Below, one piece after another: positions 11,223 to 22,882 of a stretch of DNA of 64,000 nt (position 1 is its first letter; each line of letters begins with the position of its first letter). The stretch is from Sclerotinia nivalis (taxonomy: Eukaryota > Ascomycota > Leotiomycetes > Helotiales > Sclerotiniaceae). The stretch lies in contig JAPEIS010000004.1 in the NCBI GenBank assembly GCA_029531795.1, forward strand, positions 1,550,001-1,614,000, in the 5' to 3' direction. Position numbers and translations under genes: made by a program. The notes under the pieces are model-generated. The model saw nothing but the letters and a program-made list of their open reading frames with translations. It had not been told where the DNA came from and searched no databases.

Positions 11223-12076
11223 TTGAAGTTTGTAAAGAAGAAATACAAATGAAAAGATAGTATGCGCGAGGGGTTACTTTTGTAGCCATCTTACCTCTCG
11301 CAATGACACGAATTGTGAACGGCAGACTGGCGGCGGTCCTCTCTCGAGAATACATATCTGGAGGCGGTCTCAATCGCTGGCTTGTAACTTCCAGGTTACG
11401 AGATGCACCGATGCCAGATGCGGAATACGGGAAGTTCCATTTATGCATAACGGCGGTCTCGTTTCTGCATTAGAGGGGATGTTTGTGCCGCTGTCACTAA
11501 AGCCACCACTGTACACATACTAAGGCCGCACCTCTCGTCACTCAACATCGTGCCATTACTATTTGATAAGGTGAATTTATCATCACTATCAAAAGCTGCG
11601 CGGCATCCAGTTACGGTCTAGCGCATAGGGATAATTCTGAAGACCGCCTTCGCTTTCCTGCCATGGGTTGAATACCTGCATCGACACGATGACAATCCAT
11701 AGAAAAGAAAATGCTTTTTGCGAAAGAGCTCAATCTGTTTGTAATTATACAAGTTCACGGACGCACAGAGTTTATTTTGCTATCTGTACAGAATATCTTT
11801 TCCATTGCTAAGCTGCCTGCTTAAGGCGGTCGGTCAATCCCAGGTCAAACAGCCGGAGGGAGGAACCATCGCAGCCTTCTAATGTCATAAGATTCGACGC
11901 TCAGTTACCCTTGCTGTTTTCATGTCAGTGACGCTTTCAATCATCGAGTTGCATTATTGTTATTGACTTGACACATCTTAGCAAGAATTCTCAGTCTCAC
12001 ATCGTATGAGGAGTTGCACTCACGTGATTGGCCTCCGCGGGATACTAGTTGTTTCCTCTCTTAATCACTCTTCATC
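11223..12076. other. Divergent promoter region
   Basis: About 850 bp between two divergently transcribed genes with no supported gene. Contains the TCACGTGA box listed separately. Confidence 0.5.
12020..12027. promoter_or_regulatory. TCACGTGA E-box upstream of the zinc-cluster gene
   Basis: Perfect palindromic CACGTG core, 50 bp upstream of the start codon at 12077. Typical bHLH (Cbf1/SREBP-type) site; binding is inferred. Confidence 0.5.
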
Positions 12077-14655
12077 ATGGATGACTTCCTAGATACCTCC
12101 GGAATTGGTAAATCTACCAGAGCGATCACTCCCATATGCTAATTGTCATAGATATGAATAATAATTCAAATCTTTCCGTTTATATCCAATTAATTACCTT
12201 CAGAAAAGGTTCAGCGGATGAGATATCTATTGATGTACCAGAAGATTGTCAGGTTAAGACGGCTCGATGTCTTGCTGAACGTTTGAATTTCCGTTTTCGG
12301 TTTTTATATGATACTCGCAAAGTTATCGTCACCCGGGACGCATCACTTCATAGCCTGGAGTTACCAGACCTGAATGATTTTGACGCTGGTATGCAAGGGT
12401 CTTTCTACCATGACTACATTGATACTGGAGATGCGAACATGGATGTGGACATCTCTACATACCAAGATTTCTCAACACCTCTATATGAATTCTCTAGTGG
12501 TTTTGAGGCAGCTGTGCAAAACATTGGTTTCTCAGATGAGCTATTCTCCGACGTACCACTGAATCTGGTCGACGCTACATTCAGTAATCTCGCAAATGAC
12601 TTTTCGAGTGAGCATATTGGCGATGAGACACTCCCAGACCGGAAAGATCTGGTGAATATTGTAGACCAACATGGCCTTGACCTGGACACTGACATGCTGG
12701 ATAACACTCAGCTCGACAACAGTGCTTTTGACAATGCACTTGAATCATGCCAAACTACTCAGTTGGAAATAAACACTCCAGCTGCTGCCAGGATTCAGAA
12801 TCCTATAACCGATATTCCAGCATGGAGAGAGCCACATCTAGCCCCTGCTGCAGTATTGGATGTGCCAACACCTCGACCTCTTAGTCGCGCAGCATCAATT
12901 AATAGTATGCCGTCGAATAAGTCGCAGTCACAAGGAATCGACATCGTAATCAAATCTAGCTCGAATCGAAGCGATTATAGCTTCAGCAACACACCATCGA
13001 GCTATCAAGAAGGAGTTTTTAGTTCGACGCCCGGGTTTTCGAGTATGCCAACAACTTATGAATCTTCACCTCGTCGAATGGGTCCTCTAGACTCTGCCAC
13101 CCGTGCTAAGGCAAACGCAGTAAAAGCTTTAGGGGCGTGTTGGAGGTGCCGGTTCTTACGAAAACCAGTAAGTCTACTTATTTACTATCCTAAATCACCC
13201 CAGGGAAATGATACTAGGGTGGTACAATCTTATAATTTTTCCCTTTTCATTACAAAAAGACTTCTCTTGGGGTTTAGGCAGGAATTCTTGCCAGATAGTG
13301 CTTTAATTACTGTTTCGGGAAGGACGTGCATCGCAACGCCTGCAAAATATGAAAAAGGCTCCTCATTTTTTTGGTTCAGTGTTGCCTTATACGGCCCTAC
13401 TATCCATTTACATGTGTCTATGCAAGGCATGTAGAACAAATAGCTGACTATTGATAGTGTGATGCACAAACGTGTTGCAGTCAATGTAAAGGCAAACAGG
13501 GTGGGCCATGGCACAGCATTAGCTGCAAGCGGGGCGATATCAAGAACAAAATGCTTCCGATATCATTATGTCCTAAGAAAAACATTGAATCATTACACTC
13601 ATCTGTAATATCGGATATGGACAGACCTTGGCTACATGCAAACCATTGCAACCAGGAAATTTTCGAGCAGCGCGAGAAAGATTTACTTCCAGGCATTATG
13701 GGTGTTTTGAGCCCCACGAAAGTCGACCGATTTCTTCAGAATTTGGAAACCAGTGAGCCGTTACTTTATGGGGGTTTAAAACGGACTCGAATGTCTTTGC
13801 TAGAGAAGTTCAACAAGACTGCGCCGGCTGTTTTGAAACCGCTTGATTACTGCATTATGACTATCCTTTGGGGACTTCTCGAATGTGAAAACGCCCAAAA
13901 AGCAATTCATCCCTGGATGGCTTTACACAATGGTGCCCTAGAAGATTTCATAATACTTCTAAATTCTGCAGCTGTATATCAAGCCAGTGTTGGGAGTGTA
14001 AGTGACACAAGCCACGTCGATTAAAATCCAAGCTCATATGAACCTGCAGAATCAGTTGATTGCTTACTCGCTCACCTGCCTTCGCACTTGTATCGAAGCT
14101 CTGCATGTCAAAGCGTTAGGAGGCTTCGAAGGCTCGCATGAAGCATGCGAGTCCTCCATATGTAAAATCGATTGCATACGAAATATCGAATTACAGATGG
14201 AGCAGTACCTTGATGAACTATCTCGAGTCGTTTTCATGAAAGAAAACATGCGGAGTCGAACCTGGTGGCTATCAGCTTTCTACAGCCTTTGCATCCAAGG
14301 GGTCATTCGACAATTCTTGATATTATTATCCTGCACTGGGCAGAATCGGGTATCGAAAAATGAGGAATTGAGTTCCGCACAATATTTACACATTGCCGTT
14401 CGATTGTTCACTGTGAGTTCCGGTAACCATGATCCATTAATTAAAGATTGGTCCTCGGAGCTCGCCCCTCCATCTACTGAGGGTGGGGCACCAAGTATTG
14501 AAGATTATCAAAATACTCAATTAGTGATTAAGCAACCTGATTGGAGACTCAAAGGTATCAAGAAGTCGGGAAATTATCTAAAGAGATTGTTTGAAGATAA
14601 TGGAGGTACTCTTGCAGAACCAGACGATGGGTCCAAATTTCGTAACTCTACCTGA
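12077..14655 (+). CDS. Zn2Cys6 fungal transcription factor
   Basis: Exons 12077-12107, 12152-13167, 13458-13997 and 14050-14655 join in frame to 730 residues. The zinc cluster is in the middle (about residues 340-375), not at the N-terminus: CWRCRFLRKP ends exon 2 and CDAQTCCSQCKG starts exon 3, followed by HSISCKRGDI, giving six cysteines in the expected order. A long N-terminal region of about 330 residues is acidic and Ser/Asn-rich, fitting an activation domain. The C-terminal 350 residues are mostly helical and carry no domain I can name. The intron splitting the cluster is 290 nt, much longer than its neighbours, and stays open in frame for about 88 codons, so retention would yield a protein ending at 13434 without a complete zinc cluster. 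Likely a nuclear DNA-binding regulator; targets unknown. Confidence 0.8.
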
Positions 14656-16124
14656 ACTATATATTTCAGAAACCTTTACTTTGAAATTTGTGCGCAACTT
14701 TGTGTTGATTGGGATTTGGTTCGATGAAACTATGTTATGAATATAGTGCAAATCATCAAGCATTGCAGACATGGATGAAAGTGTATACTGATGCTAAAGA
14801 TAAATAGGCATTGGTGGAGGTGGAATGGAGAAGGTTCAGTGATAGGCTATTGGAAACATTGTCAACAATGCGCAAATGGCTGTGAAACACTTTGGAGCTC
14901 CGTCTGAAAAACGTTGGATATCTCAAGTAAGTTAATATCGTATGAATATTAGTGCTTCATTCATTAACACGTTGAAGTAAATTACTCAAGCATACAGTAC
15001 TGATCTACTTGTTACTTTGTTGATTCCTCGAGAACATAAACACTGTATGCCAACCATCCTCGAATAACATAACTTCCACATCAAACCACTCCGCAGCAAC
15101 TCCTTGAATACATCCATTATCCTTATTCATCTTCATCTCTCCTGATCCTCCATTTGTATATCATCTTCCCCGAATTATTCTTACCATTTCCTTATATATC
15201 TTATATCTAATCCTATATATCATTATATCCCCTTTATTCCTTCTTCCACCAAAAACAAATTAAAACGTTTTTACCCTTCCATTATATCCATCCGCCCACA
15301 TCTTATCATAACCCCATTTTCAAACTTAAATTCTCATTCCCAAAGAAGTCCATCCCGGCTACTCTATTACAAGACATTGACTATCACTCCCTCAAGAATG
15401 TATATCAAGATTCTAAAAATTGCAAATCCAGGATCTTGTCTTGTGCTTAGAGGGATTTCGGAAGATTAGGGAAATTTGGGAAGTCTTAGTATATTGGGAA
15501 AAATGCGAGACTTGCTAAATATATTGAGGAAATGGGGAAGATAGCAGAGGAAGAAGAAAAGAGGAGGAAAAGAAGAAAGGCCGAGTAATAGGTACTGTAT
15601 GATGGGTATGAGGAGTGTGATTACTTGGTCCAAGACAAATGGAAGCGGGAGATGAGATGAAATGTGTATGTTTTTGGGGGAGGGAAGGGGTGTCGTTGAT
15701 GTTTGAGTCTTTTCACAGATTGGATGAAAGGTATAGGTATAAGCCTACGACCATTTTAGAAAACCACGCCTGGTAGATCTGCACAAGATCCATATCTATT
15801 ATTTACACAAATCGCCATAGCCAAAGAAACAGAGTAAAAGGACATGAAGAGAAGTGAAGTATCTCATTATCATCATATCAAAATAATATCTGAGAGAGGA
15901 GTCCCATCATATATCTATCACCCTTCTAATCTAACCAACCCACCCGGGTCATTTTCAAAAATTCCCACCTCGTTTTGATAAGACTTTTGACAGAAACGCC
16001 CAACTCCTTTATTCTTATACATATACTCATACACACATATCCAGAACGCCAATCATCATTCACCACCAGCCGGCCCTTTTATCTAAGAGAATCCCTATCT
16101 CTAGGTATCAGTAGCGGTATCTAA
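14656..16124. other. Long intergenic, purine- and pyrimidine-rich tracts
   Basis: About 1.47 kb with no gene. 15150-15310 is pyrimidine-rich on the plus strand and 15440-15590 is purine-rich (GAGGAAGAAGAAAAGAGG). Likely 3' UTRs of the two converging genes. Confidence 0.45.
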
Positions 16125-18014
16125 TCATCTTTTCACATGTGCATGCCCATGTGCATGCCCATGTCCATGCCCATGTCCATGCCCCGCAATTCTAGACGCC
16201 ATAGCCGCAGCCTTTTTTTCCGCATGAGTACCGGCGACAGCCTCATGAATTGATTTTCTCTGCTCCAACACCTTCGCCCTAACCTCTTCCATAGCACTTC
16301 CCCTCTCCTCCTTTAATCTTCTTCCTCTATCCTTCCTTCCCTTATCCATCTCTACTGCTTTCGCTTCATCTTCCGCCACTCTCCAATTGCGACCCCGCAT
16401 TCCACTTTCTCCCCACATACTAACTCGTTGAACCTTTTTAAGTTTGGAGATTCCATAGAACCATACGATTGCTGCGAAGATTCCGCACCAACCTGATATG
16501 CCGAGGAAACCAAGGTCGGATTCTTCGATGTGGTTCTTCAAATTCATGCCATAGAGGGCAGCAATGAATGCGCCGGAACCCATACCGAGCGTCCCAATAG
16601 AAATTTTGAGTTCAAGAAGCATAAGGGAGTTGCGATTGGCGTCGAGAATGGCTTTGACTCTGTTGATTTCTAGATTAGTACATATGAGCCGGAGCAGAAG
16701 GAAAGGTTGTAAACATACATTTCTTCTGTGTTCCTAATGTTGGAAACTAAATTCCCGGACTCTTGAACAATTTCGTCGCAAAGCTTGTGATAGGATTCCA
16801 ACAACATTTCGACTTCTGTGTGATCATCTTCTCCTCTCTTTAAATCATGATTCTTCTCAGTAAGATACATAGCAGCCAAATCATCATCTGCCTCCAATAA
16901 CTCATCAATCGAATCTCTGACCAATTTTGCCTTTTGTTCGAATGTGCCTAGTTTCTTGGAGTAAATGAGAAGGTAGCGAAGCTTGTCTCGATCAATGTCC
17001 TCTTCCAACTCTTTCAAGACTCTGACAACTGGTTCCCGCACTGTTTCGAATTCTTTCTCCAAGCCAGACGTAACCGATATTAGGACAGCTTCGAGGGCAC
17101 GAAATTCGTACGGAAGGCCGCCTGCAGATGGAGAAGTTTGTTTTTGGCGAAGCTTCCCTTCTAAATCATACATGAAGAGTGACTGCGTATACGAATCGGT
17201 AGAGCCATAAGCGTCGAAAATCAAAACTCTATTAGACTTTATAAGGACTCGAAGGTGGAGAAGATTGATGAGAATAGCGGAAGGGCGGACAAGGATATGC
17301 GGAAGCGTACTGGAATCAATTTTTCGGAGATCTCGAGGAAGCAATCCATACTATACGCGAATCAGTATTGGCACGCCCAAAAAGTCTACAAGAGAGGATA
17401 TCCTGCCCCACCTTAGCAATAAGCTCGCTCTTCTTAAATTCTCCATTTACAAGAACCACATTCCCATTCTCATCCAACTCTGTACACCGTAACCGGGGCT
17501 CACTGGCAGCCTTCACAGATACCGAGCGTCCTAGACTAAACACATCTATATCTCTTCCATCCTCACTGCGACTTGGTAGGTCGTCAGGTTGTAATGGTTT
17601 TCCGCCCCTCTTCGAAGACCAAAGCTTGAATGGCCATTTCCTTGTGCCCGTAGATATTCCGCGACTTGTCTGTGAGCGATTCTGGGTCGCAGATTTCTTG
17701 CTCGGTAGTGTAGTCCGTTTGGGCTGGGTAGCTTTTGAGGTCGAATTCGAGGTGGCCAATCGCGGTCCCAAGGAATCAAGATTTGGGAATCCAGCCTCGA
17801 CATTTGCTCTGCGCGGTAGTGAAGTTGAAAGAAGTCTCCGACATGGCCTTGAATGATAGATATATCCTACACCAGAAGCTGTGACATGGGGTGCATGGTC
17901 GAAAAAATAACCTGGCCGAGGGTTAGAATTGAAGAAACAAATGCCTTCGGATTGTGCCCGCAGAAATCTCAATAAAGATGCTGATGGTGCAGGATTATGT
18001 AGAGGAGACCGCAT
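16125..18014 (-). CDS. MRS2: Mitochondrial inner-membrane Mg2+ channel, CorA/Mrs2 family
   Basis: Magnesium channel of the mitochondrial inner membrane. Exons 18014-17412, 17350-16719 and 16659-16125 give 589 residues in frame; the first intron has an unusual GTGGGG donor. The N-terminal 70 residues are Arg/Ser-rich without acidic clusters (RRLLSTSLPRR), a mitochondrial presequence. The matrix domain runs from about 195 to 430 with YGLLPRDLRKID, ILIRxSAIL-like and LPYEFRALEAVL. Next come LDANRNSLMLLELK and the first transmembrane helix ending in the diagnostic YGMN, the selectivity motif of the family. The acidic loop NHIEESD and the second helix follow. The last 20 residues are a Gly-His/Ala-His repeat, an unusual metal-binding-like tail. 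A TCACGTGA box lies about 130 bp upstream. Confidence 0.95.
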
Positions 18015-18144
18015 AGCAGCTGAAAAGAGCTAATACAATCGTCTACGAATCATTTGCTGCTCATGAGCCTTATTTTGGACCGTTTGTTGCAAATATATTT
18101 CTACCAAAAAAAGCTTGGACTACAAATTTTGAACGTAATCATGG

Positions 18145-18152
18145 TCACGTGA
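18145..18152. promoter_or_regulatory. TCACGTGA E-box upstream of MRS2
   Basis: Palindromic CACGTG core 131 bp upstream of the MRS2 start codon (minus-strand gene). Confidence 0.5.
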
Positions 18153-18326
18153 ATTCTACCTTTTGGCAATAAATGAAGTAGGAGTTAAGAGTTTAGAGAA
18201 ACATCACGGAGGAACATTAAATAGTATTACCTAGCATCAACTATTGACTTAATATATGAAAAATAATCAAAATACCATCGTATCATCATACAAAAACACA
18301 CAAATATGCCTGGAACTCCCATACCT

Positions 18327-19659
18327 TTACTCAAACCAGGCAAGTAATTCCTCAATCAGCCTAAGCTTTTCAAAATCATTCTCATGTTCATGACTATTTT
18401 TGAAGAGGAGCATCTCGTCCAACAGAAGTGAGAGCGAACTAAGCTCCGGGGATATCATCATCAGTATGGTGGTGAAATACCGGCTTACGTCCGCATTTTC
18501 GAGTGTATATTGGATGATATCACCATCAAGCTTGTCCTCTATGCCAGCAAGCAATAGGAGGTAGATTACCTCGATCCTCGACTCTCGAACAGCTCTCTTA
18601 TATCCAATTATAGCTGCCTAGGTTCTTATTAGCCAGCTGCCTAACACACAAGTGATTCATTAAGAATAATACCTCTCCACTCGTCGACGTGAGCCAATCA
18701 ATACGTGCTCCTCCCATAACTAACCAATATAAGAATTTGATGGCCTCCTCATCCCATGGGCCCATCAACAGCGTATTAGGTATCTCTGTACCTGTAGCCA
18801 TGTTCACATAATTATACATCATCGCACCCGAAAGATGCCTGATTTTCATGTTGAAATCTGACGTTTGCTCCGCCCGTCGGAAAATATAACAAAATTTGGC
18901 AAAATCATTGTCAAGTAAGTGAACTGCCGAAACAGTCTTAGGGTCAACATCTTCAATACCACTTTCATGGATGTCATTTCGAAATGGCCCATTCCACATA
19001 CGCTGTATAATAGTGGTCGGAAACGGACGTTCTTGTGCGTATTTTCGAACCCATAAATCTTGACTTCGGATAAGCACAGGTAACCTTGCCCAACGACGTT
19101 TTAAAATCGCAGACTAAATGCATATTGTCAGTCAAACCTAACTCAGTCATAGAGTTTGGGCTTACCTGTAGGTTGTCATTACCAGTATGATCCATTTCTA
19201 AATTCGAGTTGGGACGAATCGATTGTCCATACCACCTATCCCAGATCGGATCAAAAGCAGCAATAATAGTCTTGCTGTAGACAGACGCGCCGCTTAGCTT
19301 TCCTCCTATAATTGGACTGCATGCCGGCAAATTGAGGTTTAAGCAGTAGAAGAATATTGTCTCGAGAAGTTCCGTTGGCAATTTCTCGAGTTGCGACATG
19401 TTGCGCCTCGACTTGATATTCTTCATAGTGCGGGCTTTTGATTCTCGAGAGGTAGAAGCCAAAGAATGCGACATATGCTTTGAGGATTGTTGTTTGAGGG
19501 GTCTGCCGCGAGGTCGTTTCTACACTCTGAAGTTAACAAAATCCATTCAGTATTTGCTTCTAATATGAGAACCCATACCAGAATCTTTCTCGCTAGGACG
19601 GCAGATTTACTGGAATCCCGAGTATACTTTCCCGGTATCTTGATTGGTGTTCCAGCCAT
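18327..19659 (-). CDS. F-box-like protein with N-terminal AT-hook-like motif
   Basis: Exons 19659-19579, 19519-19166, 19113-18673 and 18617-18327 join in phase 0 at every intron to 388 residues. Residues 28-36 read KRPRGRPLK, an AT-hook-like minor-groove motif formed exactly at the first splice junction. An F-box-like segment follows at about 60-100 (LEKLPTELLETIFFYCLN). The rest is helical, with hydrophobic repeats such as GPWDEEAIKFLYWLVMGGA and a final Glu/Leu-rich tail. The pattern fits a lineage-specific leotiomycete family of unknown function, perhaps SCF ubiquitin-ligase adaptors. Start chosen at the ATG at 19659 because the AT-hook needs exon 1; an alternative start at 19474 would lose it. 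Confidence 0.6.
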
Positions 19660-20101
19660 GGTGTAACGCTGTGCACTTGTAGTCAAGCATGAAGGAGGGG
19701 CGATCTTGATGTAATGGTGTACATACTCAAGTAGTACAGACGCCGAGATTATTTTGTTCCATCTTTCTTAGCATATGAATACTGTGAGTGATTGTGACCT
19801 GCATTAGTAGGAATTTAAGCCAATCATATTAGATTATTGAAGTCACCGCCTTTATTCTGCCACGAACTAATCCTCATTATCGAAGGCGGTGAAAATTAAT
19901 TACCCTAAGTCGAGTTAAGTACCCCTCTACCCCTCACACCTCTTCTTAAGTGCCAGTCTAGTAAGTAACTTTTCATACCTAATGAACAATTTGGAGGCAA
20001 ATGAAATTTAATCCGGTCGTCATAAGTGAGTTATAAGTAATGTCTCCTTCTTTTTGCAATTTTCCTTCACACAAATTTCATTCTTCACATCTAATAAAAA
20101 A
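19660..20101. other. Divergent promoter between two F-box-like genes
   Basis: 440 bp, no gene. Two inverted GGCGGTGA/TCACCGCC stretches near 19844-19892 (CACCGCCTTTATTCTG and AAGGCGGTG) form an imperfect hairpin. Confidence 0.4.
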
Positions 20102-20995
20102 ATGGCAACAATAGCAGCAATGGCGACTCAATGTCTAACTGAGGCTTCAATCTTGAGCCATGGTGTTCTATTTACAATGAAGCAAAGCTGTCCTTCTACA
20201 AGCTTTCCTTTGATGAGTTTACCTACCGAACTCCGCACAAGAGTCTATTCATATCTTTGCCTGAGCATTCATAAAGACAGCTGTGTTTCCGACAAGTGCA
20301 ATTCCAAAGTCTTCGAGTGGAATTGCAGATGTTGTGCACAATTGCTATGCCTCAGTAAACAAGTTCGCTCGGAAATTCTACCTTTCGTCCTCAACACCAA
20401 TTATTTGCCTTTCCCATCTTTTCGTCAAACATCGTATCATCCTATAGATACTGTTCAATTTATTCATGATCTTGGGCCTGAGAAAGTTAGACATATCAAA
20501 CGGATAGGTCTCACATTGGAAATGTGGCGGGGGTACTCACCATCACATATCGAAGAGCTGTTTAAGCACTTAAGCATTGGCGGTGCGCAAATTGAGGAGA
20601 TTTATCTTCGTGCTTCAAGGCTGGCTATGCAAAGTTTCATGGAGCTTCTTGTTCTTCCATGCCACCCCCTACCTTCCTTACGTCTTCTCGCTGTGGTAGA
20701 CATTCCTCCCATTTCAACCTTTTTATTTGATTACGATTGGGACACGGAAATACTTTCACGACCCGACCTTGATTCGCTGAATACTGAGCTTGAGAAGAGA
20801 GCGATGAACGAAAAGCGAGACTTGACGTATTCTATCTCTCATTTGCGGGATTTTGCAAGGGAACATAAATGGGAATTTGGCGACAGAAGATTAGGTGGAA
20901 CAACATCAGTCATCACCACCGCAGAGCCACCGACCGCGATATCTCTAGCGAGTGATTTCATCTCTATGGGGAAGATTGACCCGGCAGAAGCCTGA
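20102..20995 (+). CDS. F-box-like / 2EXR-like hypothetical protein
   Basis: Intronless, 297 residues from the ATG at 20102; an in-frame ATG at 20054 would add 16 residues, but the AAAAAATGGC context at 20102 is better. The motif FPLMSLPTELRTRVYSYLC at about 40-58 is the short helical signature shared by fungal F-box and 2EXR proteins, followed by LLCLSKQVRSEILPFVL, the usual second block. No enzymatic motif is visible. Such proteins are numerous in leotiomycetes and mostly uncharacterised. The neighbouring minus-strand gene has a similar LPTEL signature, so the pair may have arisen by divergence from a common family, though their remaining sequence looks unlike. Confidence 0.7.
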   Translation: MATIAAMATQCLTEASILSHGVLFTMKQSCPSTSFPLMSLPTELRTRVYSYLCLSIHKDSCVSDKCNSKVFEWNCRCCAQLLCLSKQVRSEILPFVLNTNYLPFPSFRQTSYHPIDTVQFIHDLGPEKVRHIKRIGLTLEMWRGYSPSHIEELFKHLSIGGAQIEEIYLRASRLAMQSFMELLVLPCHPLPSLRLLAVVDIPPISTFLFDYDWDTEILSRPDLDSLNTELEKRAMNEKRDLTYSISHLRDFAREHKWEFGDRRLGGTTSVITTAEPPTAISLASDFISMGKIDPAEA

Positions 20996-21763
20996 TCAAT
21001 TCATATCAGATTTTTTGTGACTGGATGGAAGGAATAAATCGCAATTAAGCACGGATAATTGAGCTCGTCGTTATCACCAGCAATAATTTGGACATCAAGG
21101 ATGTATACTCCCGAAGCTGCCTTGTAAGAAAGGACATGAATGGTTGGACATATGTTGGATATAAGGCGGAATTAGATTTGTGTTAAATATGGGAGACCCA
21201 ATGGATTGAATATGTTTCGAATTTCCTCGCATCTTGAGTACAATATAACAGTAATGGTAATTTATAACACCAATCTATCTACATTTCAGAAATCTACAAT
21301 AGGTTACAAGATGATTGCAAGAAGTATTCCACATATTTGCTTCAACTGTGCAAAAAAAAACCCCTAACTAGCATGGTGGATTTACCCCGCGTCGGAAAAG
21401 GGGCAACAAAGCCCCTGCATATACAAAAATACCCGAGAGATTCACAAAACGCCATCAAGTCTGGTATACCTTTCGATGCCCTACAAGTCATTTATCCACC
21501 GGAAAAACACCCGTCAATGAACAGGCGCCAATATGTCGAACTATGTGCATATAGAATGAATGATCACGTATAAAATGCTATTAACAGTTCTTCCGTCTAA
21601 ATCTTCAATGAATACCCTTGAATATTTAGTTTAGCCCAGGTCTAAAACTCCACCAACTGCCATCCCATTCTATATCAAAGATTCCTTCGACTTCAAATAT
21701 ATTACTCTCTACACAACACTTGAAGCTCACCAACCCTACAACTCAAATCATATTAAATCCACA
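20996..21763. other. Intergenic
   Basis: 770 bp. A short open frame at 21337-21573 has no recognisable motif and no supported promoter; I do not call it a gene. Confidence 0.4.
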
Positions 21764-22882
21764 ATGTCTACCAACCCCAACCCCCTCATCCTCACTCATC
21801 CTCCTCCTCTGCACCCAACCTGGAAATCCCACATCCCACACCTCCCACCCCATAGTACATCCACCTCCCCACACATCCGCAAATCCACATACAGTCAAAA
21901 CTGCACGAACCAAAACACGCTCCTCCTCCACACCTCTCTGACTCACCTCAGCGAAAACCTCCTCATAACATCATCATCCATTCCCTCCACCTCTCACGAC
22001 ATACCCACTCGTCTCTACACACCCCGTATTTTCAGCGCTCCCGATTCCGAAACCCTAATCGTCTATTTCCACGGCGGAGGTTTATACGTGGGAGATCTCG
22101 ACTCCGAGGATTTAACATGTCGCCAACTCTGTCTTTCCCTATCCCTCCCCCTCCTTTCAATATCCTACCGGCTCCTCCCGGAATTCGGCGCCGATGACGC
22201 TGTATCCGATGCTCTCACCTCTTTTACATACCTCTCTTCTTTATATCCCACCCAAAAATTCATACTGGTGGGAAGTTCGAGCGGGGGACAATTAGCTGCT
22301 ACTGTTGCTTTAACTGCTTTACGAGAAGGTGAAGGAAAGAGGATATTGGGAGTTATATTAAGATGTCCAGTAACATGTGATGCTACGGATAATGGGACGA
22401 GTATCCCGGAAGAATGGAAAAATATCCACACGAGTATGAAGGAGGAATTTTATACGGGGATATTGGATAAAGCGGCTGTGACGAAGGAGAATAGAGTTAG
22501 GAAATATAATATGCCTTTGGAGATGTTGGCGGAGATGCCGAAGCTTATAGGAGTACCCAAGCCCGAAAATGCAAAACCAGAAAACATCAAAACAAAATGG
22601 TTCTTCCAGCTCTGCACAAACGACATATATTATTCCGACGGGATATGTCTAGGACTTGGATTAAGAGAAAGAGGATACGACGTGAAGCTTCGAGTCGAAG
22701 TTGGATGGCCGCATACTTTTTGGTTAAAAGGTATGATATTAGACGCAGCTCAGCAGGCTGAGATGGAGTTGGTTAAGGGGGCAAAGTGGATTTTGGATAA
22801 TGCGGATGGAGTTGATGTTGAAGAGAGTCGGGCGAAGGGAGAAATGAATTGGGTGGTGTGGAGTGAGGGGATTAGATTGTGA
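21764..22882 (+). CDS. Alpha/beta hydrolase fold-3 esterase
   Basis: Intronless, 372 residues, hormone-sensitive-lipase/GDXG-like carboxylesterase. The oxyanion-hole motif HGGG is at about residue 104 (VYFHGGGLYVGD). The nucleophile elbow GSSSG is near 168 (LVGSSSGGQLAA). An acid candidate lies in TNDIYYSDG and the catalytic His in GWPHTFWLKG near 320. SYRLLPEF matches the conserved YRLAPE block. No signal peptide, so probably cytosolic. The first 250 bp are extremely C-rich (Ser/Thr/Pro-rich N-terminus) and contrast with the AT-richer remainder. Substrates could be small esters or lactones; not determinable here. Confidence 0.88.
   Translation: MSTNPNPLILTHPPPLHPTWKSHIPHLPPHSTSTSPHIRKSTYSQNCTNQNTLLLHTSLTHLSENLLITSSSIPSTSHDIPTRLYTPRIFSAPDSETLIVYFHGGGLYVGDLDSEDLTCRQLCLSLSLPLLSISYRLLPEFGADDAVSDALTSFTYLSSLYPTQKFILVGSSSGGQLAATVALTALREGEGKRILGVILRCPVTCDATDNGTSIPEEWKNIHTSMKEEFYTGILDKAAVTKENRVRKYNMPLEMLAEMPKLIGVPKPENAKPENIKTKWFFQLCTNDIYYSDGICLGLGLRERGYDVKLRVEVGWPHTFWLKGMILDAAQQAEMELVKGAKWILDNADGVDVEESRAKGEMNWVVWSEGIRL

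Noticed and set aside
16136..16190. Short tandem repeat as a possible assembly artefact
   Set aside because: It is in frame with the Mrs2 C-terminus and gives a regular Gly-His pattern, so I treat it as a coding repeat.
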